64,000 nt of DNA from Pseudoips prasinana (Eukaryota > Arthropoda > Insecta > Lepidoptera > Nolidae). A model generated the notes under the pieces. It was given only the letters and a program-made list of their open reading frames with translations. It was not told where the DNA came from and searched no databases. This document shows, in pieces, positions 28,801 through 40,800 of this stretch. Position 1 is the first letter of the stretch. Every line of letters begins with the position of its first letter. The stretch spans positions 12,537,001 to 12,601,000 of the forward strand of contig OX621265.1 in assembly GCA_951640165.1 (NCBI GenBank), written 5' to 3'. The translations under genes and the position numbers were made by a program.

Positions 28801-31800
28801 TAGAGAATTACCCTTACGGCTATTTAAGATTAAATTAAAAGAGTGGTTGATTCATGAATGTTTCTACACACTAAATGAGTTCCTAAGTCGCAAGACAAAC
28901 TAAATTTATTTTTACTTTTATTATTAAGAACTTTTATTATTAAGAAATTTTATTATTAGGTTTTTAAGAAGTTGTACTACATTATTATTGTATAGTGTCA
29001 TTTATTTAATTTCATTTTGTTTTAATTTTACTTTTTAATTTACTTTAATACTATAACATGTATAATAGTACCTATGTCCCTTAATATTCGCATGCCCACT
29101 AAGGGTAGATGTCGGAACCTACAAAACGATGTACTTACCATCTTTGTAACCATATCTGAAGCGAATAAAGATATTATTATTATTATAAGTCGTTAGTTTA
29201 AGTTAAAACGTTGAATTTTTGATCTTACTGTACTCAAAATCAAACCTTATTAGCTGTATCATATGGCTTGTTTTACTTCCTCAGCGACATCTCCAAGCCC
29301 GGTGCGGTGTCCGATCCTCGGCCGCTACAACGTTATAGACTCGCTCGCTGACAGCCGAAGACGCCGACAGCAAATTACTATCGGTAAGTAACACTGAAGA
29401 AAGTATAATACTACTAGCTTTGCCCCGCGGTTTTACTCGCATTAAACTTTATAAATTATAACGTATGTGTTAATCCAGGGTTTCAGCTAACTCATAGCTA
29501 TTAGCATTATCAGCTAACTAAATAGGTAACAATTACTACTATATAAACAAATTACATCTTTATCATCCCAAGCGACCACAGCTTGTCGCGGAGAGCAAGT
29601 AACCTTACTTTTCATATTACATCTTACTTTTTATTTCTAAACTAGCTGTGACCCGGGGTTTTACCCGCGTTAAACTTTATAAATTATCACAGCTCCACTC
29701 CCGTAGGTGATAGCGTGATAATATGTAGTCTATATGTTGGCCCGACCTCTTAGTAATATTCATACAAAATTTGAAGTAAATCCATGCAGTAGTTTTTAAG
29801 TTTAGCCCGGACATACATACAGACAAACAGACAAAATTTCTAAAAACTATATTTTTGGCTTCGATGTCGATTGTAGATCATGCCCCAAGTATCCTTTAAA
29901 AAAAATATTCAATGTACAGTTTTGACTTTCCTACGATTTTATTATATGTAGGTATAGATGTGTGATTGTATAGCAGTTTATGTAGAAAATGTATTACAAT
30001 TCCAGACGAGACAAATGGCGAGGAGTTGGCGGAGAAGCCGGTGGAGTGCGTGACGGGGCAGTACGACAGCGCCAGCATCGGCTGCGGCGCCTCGCAGGAC
30101 ACCATCGAGTTCCAGTCCGCCTGCGCTACCACAGGTACATTATCTTTAATACATATTTTTCCTTTAGAAATCTACAAGTCTGACTCGAGCTTCAAGTCCA
30201 GAAAACTAATAGGTCCTTTTTTATGCTGGATGGACTACAAGGAAGAAAATAATGCAAGTAAACGAGGCAAAAGAGGTGTGCAAAGATCGTGACAAATGGG
30301 AATCCGTTGTCTCTGCCTACCCCTCTGGGAAACAGGCGTGAGTTTATGTATTGGGGTTGCGTTGACCACGATTTCACCTGATGGTAAGTGAAGATGTGGT
30401 CGAAGATGGACCGCGTGTAGCCATAAGATGCCTGTTCACTCTGGCCTTGAATAAACCCATGTTGTATGAGTCTGGAAACACGTCGTTTGGGAGATTGTTC
30501 CACAGCTTAGTCGTGCGTGTGATGATAGGATGTCACATGCGGCATAATAGGATGTCAACAACAAAGTGGTCCTCCGGTAATCGTGATGACCATCTATTGT
30601 GCTACAAACTTATCTGGCCCGGTGGCCAAAAGTAGAACTAACGACGCCAGTTTGAAATGTCAATCCATGACATTACTGCCATTGATTGTTTGTTGCGCGT
30701 ATTTATTTTTCTTTTTGTGGTTTATAATTGTGAAAAATGCCGAAAGCTTTAAAAATTGATGCGGGGAACGTTATATTACAAGTATTGAATTATATGAAGG
30801 AAGATTAAGCCTTCAGGCACCAATTATACCCTTCAATAAGTTGTATGAATGCGTAGCTGCTGCTACAGGTTAGTGTTGTCAGCATCTGAAAAAATACGAA
30901 ACTCCCCCTCGCTCTTTAATTTAAAATACATATTTTAAATCATTCATTATTTTATTATTTTTTGCTATTTCCTTTGTAGGTGTTCGCGAGCGATTTGTAA
31001 GAAAACTTGTGAAAGAAAAAGAGCAAGCAGATGCAAAAATTTATAGCAGATCAGAATATTGGTAGATCGAATTCTGAAATCCTATAATTGATTGCAGAAG
31101 CTTTTGATAAAATAACAGTCAATGAATGGCAAAAGCATTGCGATCATGTAAAAAAATATTGAAAATGTGTGGCGAAAAAGGGATGGATACTTAGACGAGC
31201 CTTTCATCATTCATTTAGGTAGTGAAAGTGAAAGCAGTGATTCCGATAATTATGATGATATGAATTCTGAATTAAACCACTCCGGTGTCATAATAATACC
31301 TGGAGTAGATACTCCAGGTATTATTATGTCACCGGAATCCGGAGATCCGTTAGAGAACACCCAGCATACCTTTTATGTAAATGATCATAATTATTGTATA
31401 AAAATATAACGATTTGTAATGACAGTATTTGTTTGCTTTTTAGTGAAGTAACATTTACGTTACAATGTGCATATTATTTTTACCCACTTTATTGCAAAAA
31501 ATAATTACTAGCAACACTAAATGCGATAACAGCGACGCTGCCAGCGGGTCAGATAAGTTTGTGGGACTGTAACTGCGTTCGCCAACCTGTCAAGCGTGAC
31601 AGTTGTGGCATATCCCGCCATTCTTTGGGGAGGCTTTTGTCGGCTTTTTGGCCCTAAGGCATCGTTCAAACCAAACGGATTATCCGCCGTCGAATGTGAG
31701 TATGCTTACTGTCTGCCCCAGTGTTAGCTAGTTGCAATTTTGATGGTCACCGTAGCCTAGTTGGTAGTGCCCCTGCCTACGAAGCTGGTGGTCCTGGGTT

Positions 31801-34800
31801 CGAATCCCGGTAAGTGCAAATATTTGTGTGATGAGCACGAATATTTGTTTCTGAGTCATGGATGTTTTCTACGTATTTAAGTATTTATCTATCTATATAA
31901 GTATGTATATCGTCGCCTGGTACCCATAGTACAAGCTTTGCTTAGTTTGGGGCTAGGAAGATCTGTGTGACATTGTCCCCAGAACAAAAAAAAAAATAAA
32001 AAAAAAATAATTAAATTCTCTCGTTTTATGAGGCTATATAGCCTCTTTACATCATTCTGTTCCCCGCTTTGCTCTGGAGGGAACTATTCATTTCCTAACT
32101 CCTCCTTTTTTAACCGACTTCCAAAGGAGGAGGTTCTCAAGTTCACCGGTATTTTTTTTTTTTTTTTTTATGTATGTACACCGATTACTCGGAGATTTAT
32201 GATCCGATTTACGTGATTCTTTTTTAGTTCGATGCGGAATAGCTGCCATTTGGTCCCATAAAAATTTTATATACTTTGGCCTAGTAGTTTTCATTTTATG
32301 GACATTTTTGTATGAAAATTTTTGTTTATGTGGACGATGTAACTGTCTTTGGCACAGACGTTTTGGAATCTTAGCCAGTCTAGCTAGACTCATACTGTTC
32401 AAGTGTTTCTTGGCATGAACATTAATAACAGTTTCAGACGACTAGTGCTTAATACGCGCGTATAAGCTCGTTTTTGAAAGGGCATGTAGGCGCACCTTTT
32501 AGCACAAGCGCATTTTTTATGTACGTACACCGATTCCACTGAGATTTATGAACCGATTTACGTGATTCTTCTTTAGTTTGATGCGAAATAGCTGCCATTT
32601 TAGGGTTCTGTAGCCAAATGGCAATAAACGGAAACCTTTTGGATTTGTCATATCTGTTTGTCTGTCCGTCCGTATGTCACAACCACTTTTTTCGAAAGTA
32701 AACTGTCTACTGTCTCTCACACAAAAATAGAAAAACAAACAATAAATTTTGGTGGTCATAAATCGTAAACTTAAATTCACCTTCCATTCTATGAACTCAA
32801 ATACTTGCTGCTACGGAAAAAATCATTCCGCCTTTCACGGGCGAGTCCGACTCGAACTCTCTCGACTCGTTGTCTTGATCATCAATACAACCTAGTCTAT
32901 GAGTCTTCTGCTCAGTACACTCGATGGTTAATCGATCATGAATAAGACCTAGTCTAACAGCCCTCTGCTCAGCAGACTCATTACCTAATCAATCATAAAT
33001 AAGACCTAGGCTATGAGCCCTCTGCTCAGTGGACTCGTTGGCTAATCGATCATAAATAAGACCTACTAGCTACGACTTGTTAGTTAGATGGTCATAAATA
33101 CGGCCTAACTTATGTATCCGCTTGCTGTTCAGAATTTCATGAATCTTAGCGAGTCTAGACTCGTACTGTGCAAGCTTTCTTAAAGTGATCGAAATTTTAT
33201 GTAGTTTTTCTTACTTTACAAACGGTCTTTTCGATCATTCACTGCCTCACAAGAACGTGAAAAAGAGTTTCGACCAATTTTTTTTCGGAGGATATCCCCT
33301 TTTTACTTCTCGTTTGGTGGGATCCATAGTTTTGAGGCACGCGGCACCTTTCGTAGTCCTCCTACCCATAGCTAGATACTAAAAAGTAACAAATAAAAAA
33401 AACTTCGTTTAAAAAAACCGACTTCAAAAACTAAAAATTATAAAAAAAATATATTAATAATGATTTAATTTAATACATTTCTTATGCAAACGTTATACCT
33501 TTCATAATAATGAAATACTATAATTTGTATGTGCAACCTATTGATAGCTTTGAAGTCGGTGCCAAGCCCTAAGCAAAATAAAAGTTAATATTACATACAG
33601 CTTTCATACTTTGTGATGAAATTCCTACACTAAAGATTAACCTACGTAAATAAACTTAAAGAACAATATGAATTATATGAAATAGATAAAACTGTATTAT
33701 AAAAATATATTGAATATTAATACCTGAAACACGAAGCTATCATGCTGAAAGTAACCCGCAGCGAGTGTGGTACCTACTATTACATTTGGCTTGGCACCGA
33801 CTTCAAAGCTATCAATAGGTTGCACATACAAATTATAGTATTTCATTATTATGAAAGGTATAACGTTTGCATAAGAAATGTATTAAATTAAATCATTATT
33901 AATATATTTTTTTTATAATTTTTAGTTTTTGAAGTCGGTTTTTTTAAACGAAGTTTTTTTTATTCTTTCTGATTAAATTCGTTGCGGGATCCAAGACAGT
34001 TAAAGCGATTCCCCGGGACATGCCTGAGCCTCACCGCTCCGGTCATTTCATTGTGTACCACTGTTGATCCTGCCTTACAGGAGTTGCAGTGGTGGGTGAG
34101 AGGGAGGGACTAGTGTCTGCCCCAGTGTGAACGTGGACTCAGTCTGCAGTACGCGTTCTCACCAAGCCGACAATACGCTATAGCGTATGTTAATGGTTCG
34201 GCAACGTAGCCAATCCGTGTCTGCCATGCATAGAGGCGTAGTACACTAATCGGCCACCGAGAGCCAGCGACAACGCACTACGTAATAGCGTATAGTCAGT
34301 TCTGTGTGAACGAGAAGTTAAATATATATGGAAAAGCGATAAACTAACACAATCAGCGGCCGGCAAAGCGTTTGATATGAACGATGCCCAACTTCGGCCA
34401 GGCGTAAGTTCAGCGGCAACTTATTCTGAAGAGCACACATTATATGCGGCCGAAGTTTGGTTCGATATACGACGCCATGGCCGCGCTCGGGACACCGAAT
34501 ACACAAAGTTATACAACAGAATTTCTACCGCGTAAGTAACATAATGTATTTGTTGTAAGAAGTATGTAAAAAGGGAGCTACATCTGCCAATAAACTGTTT
34601 TGCAGTTTGGCAGGGGTATCAAAAAGTTTGTAAAGGATTTTAATTTAAAATGAATAAACTTTTTTCATTTTATTTTTCAACCACTTATGGTGTCGGTATA
34701 CGTCGGAACGTAAAATCAGCCGTGAAACTTTGGTTGCGTATCTTCGGCTTAGTGTGTTTAGACACTTAGTCTTTAATAGATAGGATTGAAAACTTCTATT

Positions 34801-37800
34801 CTACAATTCCCTAGACATAGACTCACGCCTGTTTCCCAGAGGGGTTGGCAGAGACAACGGATTCCCATTTGCATTTGCATCTTTGCACATATCTTTTGCC
34901 TCGTTTACTTGCATTATTTTCTTCATACATGCTCGCCGGTTTAGGGTACTTCTGACCTGTCCTTTCTTGTGAACGTCTCCGATTTGGTCAGAGAATGCTC
35001 TACGAGGTCTTTCCCTTCACACAGGCCAGGGGAGCTACCGGCCAAATCGGCGAACATCGGGATATTGATCGGCGTTCAAATAAATAAAGGTTAAAATCGG
35101 CTTCGACGTTGAAAATCGATTCCGGACTATTTATGACGTCACATGTGCTCATGGAAGTCGATGTAACGATTGATGAAGCCATTGTTAACCTTTATTTATT
35201 TGAACTTCGATCACTATCCCGATTTTCGGCGACTTAGCCGGTAGCTTCTCTGGCCTTTCTTGAGAACGTCTCCGATTTTATCAGAGAATGGTCTACGAGG
35301 TCTTCCCCTTCAGGGCAGGTATACTTTGCGATACCATGAGATTGAAACATTATAATAAAGACTGGGTTCGATTCCCACCCGGAACAGATATTTGTGTGCA
35401 TGAACATGTCTGTTTGTCCTGAGTCTGGGTGTAATTATCTATATAAGTATGTATTTACAAAAGAAAAGTAGTAGGTATATGTAGTAAATCAGTTATCTAG
35501 TTTCCATAGTACGAGCTCTGGTTAGTTTGGGATTAGATGGCCGTGTGTGAATTATGTCCCAGGATATTATTATCATTATATAAACAAACTTGTTCGATAT
35601 TATTCCAGTGTACCAGTGCTACGGCGGCTGGCGCGAGGGCTCGCTCGGCATGGTGGTGGCGGCTCCGCGCGCCACGGGCAAGCCGCATGCAGTATGCTTC
35701 TTGTACAGCACTTACGTCAGGAACGGTATGTATTCACGTTATCTATTACTGTTCTTTGCCAGATTATTCGATCAGCAAATTATACATGTTCGGTCGACAA
35801 ATTGAACACTTCCGATTGGAAAATTGTAAATTTTCGGTCGGCAAATTGGAAATTTTCGGTCGGCAAATTGGAAATTTTCGGTCGGCAAATTGGAAATTTT
35901 CGGTCGGCAAATGGAAAATTTTCGATCGGCAAATTGGAAATTTTCGGACGGCTACTTGGAATTTCGGATAAGTTCTTAATCATTCAATACTCAAAAATTT
36001 ATTCAGAGGCAACAGTAAGTGTCTATGGACAGTAGTATAAAAAGTACACACTTGTTTTGCTAAAGTGGAATATGTATATATCGGCAGACGAAATAAAAAG
36101 AGTAGCAGGACGAAACTGGACGACTGTAGCGAAGGAAAGGAGCGAATGGCGAAACTTGGTGGAGGTCTTTACCCACAACGGCGCCTTAACTAAACTAATG
36201 AATAATGACACAAATCAATATTTTAATTATATTTACTTTCCTAATTTTATATTTATAAGACATTGTTTTTGTGACGATTTGAGTAAAAAATAATGATATT
36301 GACAAAATTTTATCTTAAAAAATAGATGACTATCACTCGAATAGATTTGTATATGTACTTCATGAATAAGTAAATTGTATTTAAGTTAATAATATTTTTT
36401 TTAATACTAGCTTATATCGGTGTCCCACTGCTGAGCAAAGGCTTCAGCCTTGGTATTTCAGATTGCCCTGCCTTTCGCTATTTCAGGCCAGTCGGTATAA
36501 AACGAGTTCCGGGCACCGTTTGGGCCTACCACGTCGACCTGGGCCATTTTGAGGAAGCCAATTGGTTGTGATCTGCGCCCATCTGTCTGGGTGAACAATG
36601 TCCAGCCCAGTCCCTCTTCAGCCTGGCGGCCTCTTTGCCAACGTCAGATATTCGAGTTTTGGAGCGCAGTGTTGTGTTTCGGGCTCTGTCTGTGCATTAC
36701 GCACCTAAAATGCTGCGCTCCATAGCTGTTTGGCAAGTTAATGAAATAAACTGGCTAAATAAATAAATTTATTTATTTACTTCGAATGTCAAAGTCACCC
36801 TTTTTAAGACTTTCACGCGCCGAGCTTACAACGTCCTGCGAGTTCGATATAATAATGCTGTTGGGACTGCCGTGGCGTTGTAGTGCCTAGGGAATGTCCA
36901 CAGAGGCTCGCACAGATGGTTTCCATGTCATTGTGAAAAAGAAAGTAGCATCCCTACTACAACCCTAGCATGGTAGTAACAACAGCATTCTATATATGAT
37001 CGCTGCCAGAGCGGACTGTCCCTTTCAAGAATACTGGGGGAGACAGTCCTAGGTCTTGGTTATTAATTATTGTGTGAAAACTAACAATACTTACATATTT
37101 ACATAAGCACCATTGTTATTAACACCAAAATACTAACAAAATTATGGGCTTATCTTGTCTGAAATAAATTTTTATTATTATTCCAAATTATTTATTTAAA
37201 GTTCTTATTTTTAACATATCCAAATTATTTATTTAAAGTTCTTATTTTTATAGATCTATAAAATTGAAACAAAAAAGAAAACACTATATATAAATAAATA
37301 TGTAAAAAATAGAGGTCCTCCAGCGGCGAGGTTTGACGCCCTAGGCCGCCGGTGGTCAGGGCGACAGAGTAAGGAACCTCCTCACAATGCGTGCCGTTCC
37401 CATTATTGCCGCCTTTTGTATCCGACCCTTGACCCAGTGATCTAGCGAAAGCCTCTTTAGATGTTGGTCGAGGCTCTTCGCTATGAGACGTTTACGGAGA
37501 CCACTATCGGGACAATTATTGTTGAGTCCACATATTATTATTATTATTTGATATAAATGCATTTATGTCTCTCTATTGACAGATTCGTACGGCATCCCGG
37601 TCCAGTACCTGTCGGTGTCCGTGGCCCGCTCGTGCGACCGCACCGTGCTGCCGGGCCGGCAGGGGGACAAGGCCTACAACCTTACTATAAATGGTAAGTA
37701 CTGAGGCGCTCATAGCTAGATCCTCTCACCGGTCTATAGTAGAAGAAGAAGAAGAAGAAGTACACTTTATTGCAAAAATAAATAATACAAAATAATGGAT

Positions 37801-40800
37801 ACAACAAGAAAATTAGCTTATTTTAATGCAATTGGCGGCCTTATCGCTAAAAGTAAGTAGTAAAGTAAAAATCTCTTCCAGGCAACCGATTTACTTTGAA
37901 TGGACCAAAATTGAAACAATCTAATGAAGGTAGCAGAAGGTGTACTAATTGCAATTGAAAAGTTATGAATCTAATTAATCTAATACTACGTACATATACA
38001 TATGACTATGCATATACATACATACACAAATAAATACATAGATACAAATATATATTTATATATACAAATACATATATAAGTACAGTACATAAAAGAATGG
38101 AAGGATATTATTTCACAAACGGACGGCAGTAGATTTATTGCCGAGTAGATAAAGTGAGATAGTGCTGTTTAACCATATTTTTAAAAACGTTTTGTAGCTT
38201 CAGATTTGACTGTTGGCATATTTAATCATTCCTTGTGAACCAATGTGCGTTGCAAAGTGCCTTCAGGATATTATCTGAAACGGCACTTAGTGAGCCTGGG
38301 TCGTTCTTCTTTTAAACCTACAATTAGAAGAGCATTTTTGGAATTTCTCGGATTTTTTTACATCTATTAAATAATAACCTTGAAAAAATAAAATTTATTT
38401 TTTTATGAGTTGCCAGTAGACTACTTAATGCTTCATTGTAGGTTGGCAACGTATTGCGTTTTGTTGTGGTTTACTAGTAAATAAATAAATAAATAAAATA
38501 AAATAAATAAAAATGGTTTTTATTCACGTAGACTTTAAAAAAGCGCTTGTAAATAGTCAGAACATGTTTGTAGTAATACAGTTATTATTTCTAGTTGCTT
38601 ATTACATATATTTAGGTACATGGAATCTTAAAACATTTAAACAATTTATTTTATAATAGTAGTGATATTTAGCTAGCTTGTATTAAGTTATTGTCAAAGA
38701 GATTATGTTTAGGTCTAATTATTGAAATTTATATTTTACTACATATTGTCTGAATGGTTCTGTCTATATTAAGGTATTCAGTATTATATTTAACATTGTG
38801 ACAGAGTGGTCCTTTTCATCGGAGACAGTATTTCGCTTTACCACTCTGTCACAATCGTTTGTGACCAAAGATTCGGTATTTTTACATTCGCTAACAGGGG
38901 AATTGACAAGTATACTGTGTTGATTATTTAAAGCCAATTCTGGACATCGACTTCCTCTAGGCAATATAAAAAATAGCATTCTAAAGGGACGCTTGTTACA
39001 ATGAAGGACAAAATAAATTATTGTAGGTAAAAAAAGAAGAACGACCCGCCTATCTCTAGATCCGGATCCACTCATTGTTGAGAGGCCACATCTAGTCCTT
39101 TTCGATCTCGTACGGTACACGTTCTTGTGTGGCGCAGCGGCTAAGACAGTCGCCTCGCCGCTTCGTGTTGCGGGTTCGAGTCCCGCGCCGTACAACTATT
39201 TGTGTGACTCATAAATAGTCGTTCTGAGTCTGGATGTAATTTGTGTCCGTCTATTTTATATTTGTAAAGTACCCCGCGACACAGGGATTATAATTCCCTC
39301 ATACGGGTGATGTCTTAAAAAAAGAGACTGAGGACAAACGGACATGTTCATGCACATGTCATGCATGATTGCCTGAAGCCTTGTTGGATATGCAGCAAAA
39401 TCTTTTTTTCCTTTTCTACCAAAAATCGTCTACATTTATTCAAAATATAAACAATACATTTATATTATATTTGATAAGTTTAGATTTTTTACTGGGAGAT
39501 TCCTATAATCTAACTACATATAAAAATGTATGCACCAAATTGGAATTTTTTTTCATTCATGGTTCTTTATTGCCAGGAGAAAAATATCCGAGGGTGTGCG
39601 AATGAGACAGAAGAGTGTGATAAGTTGTTATTTTTTGGTCGTTGTTTCTTCAGCACTATTTGTTTTCTGTCCGGAAGCAAAAAAAAAAAAATTGTAGGTA
39701 CATTACAATGGATTAATATAATTATTAAAAGCTTAGACTTGAGACAGTATAGATGGCAAAGAATGGTCGTACGAATTTCGCCGGGACAGCTACTTAGGTA
39801 TAAAACAACCCACTTGTTAGCTACTTGTAATTTCATACATTAGTATAAAAAAATCTCAAATCAAAAGGCGTGCAAATATATTCACAACTTTTCCATTGTT
39901 TACTTTTTTTATGAATGTATGTACTTATTTTTATTCTGTCTGGCGTGAAAGGCAAGTATTTACCTAACGCGCCAACCGGCCCGTCAACACTCGAGGCAGG
40001 GCAGATATTTGTGTGCATCTGATCCCAAACTAAGCAGAGCTTGTACTATGGAAACCAGATAACTGATATTCTGCATATACTAGGTACTTTTATTTTGTAA
40101 ATAAGTACATACTTATATAAATAACTAGCGGCCCGGTACGTGCTTCGCTACGTAGGTATAAGGCATAGTAATAAAAAAAAATTATTATTAAGTTCATTTA
40201 TTCAAACAAAAAATTATTTTAATTGCTAAAAGATGTTGATTTTACACTTTTTCAAGATTTTTTTTATTACTACTACGTACAAACCTTCCCTGGGCTTCCA
40301 CGAATAATTCAAGACCAAAATTAGCCAAATCGGTAAAGGCGTTGTTGAGTTATAACATTACAACGAAAAGTGGCATTGATTTTTATATATATAGATTACA
40401 CCAAGACCTCCTCCAGTTCTATGGCGTTGGAATCTGCTCTCTTTTTCTTTACGTAACTTTCTTCTTTTCAATGTAACGAAATATGCCTAAACGTGACACG
40501 TATTTACCTTTATTACTCTCAAAAGATAAATGGAAGATTATCTTTAAAAAAAAATTAGGGCACCAAACAATAACTATGTATTTTCTCTGCAGTGTGGCAT
40601 AGAATATCATCACCCCATCTCATCCCGGGGGCGCGTAGATATCGTCCGAGGGAATATCTACCAGAGAACGGGCAGCAGCGTTTTTCTGTGAACTATGACC
40701 ATCAAACTGCGATCGCCGACCCGTCTGCCAAGCGTGGCATGTCCCCCATTCTTTGGGGAGGCTTTTGTCCAGCTGTGGACGTACTTTAACTGACATGATG

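Larger units (their letters stand above)
24834..29190 (+). mobile_element. CR1/jockey-group LINE, nearly full length but frameshifted
   Basis: ORF1-like region, APE-type endonuclease, RT and a 3' end AATAAAGATATTATTATT. The 5' edge is not fixed and may reach 24200. It fills most of intron 9 and ends about 95 bp before exon 10. Clade is inferred from RT motifs and the ATT tail. Confidence 0.82.
32107..33963 (+). mobile_element. Element Z copy 1: composite repeat with 3' foldback
   Basis: Starts AACCGACTTCCAAAGGAGG after a T6 run and ends GTTTTTTTAAACGAAG plus T run. Inside: poly-T, two ACGTGATTCTT..TTGATGCG segments, a LINE-like part (GTAGCCAAATGGCAATAAAC), a 58-bp tandem repeat (32890-33120) and a 3' foldback. 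It sits inside a family E repeat. The second copy is at 57206-59356. No transposase frame. Confidence 0.75.

Noticed and set aside
31167..31409. Independent small acidic host protein
   Set aside because: It is the C-terminal tail of the deleted transposase, within the same inverted termini.
35789..35968. CRISPR-like array
   Set aside because: Units are directly adjacent without unique spacers, in a eukaryotic context.
35537..36035. Two overlapping 144- and 162-codon frames as a protein
   Set aside because: They run from SINE through exon 12 into the 22-bp minisatellite; only 35609-35725 is supported as exon by splice sites and phase.
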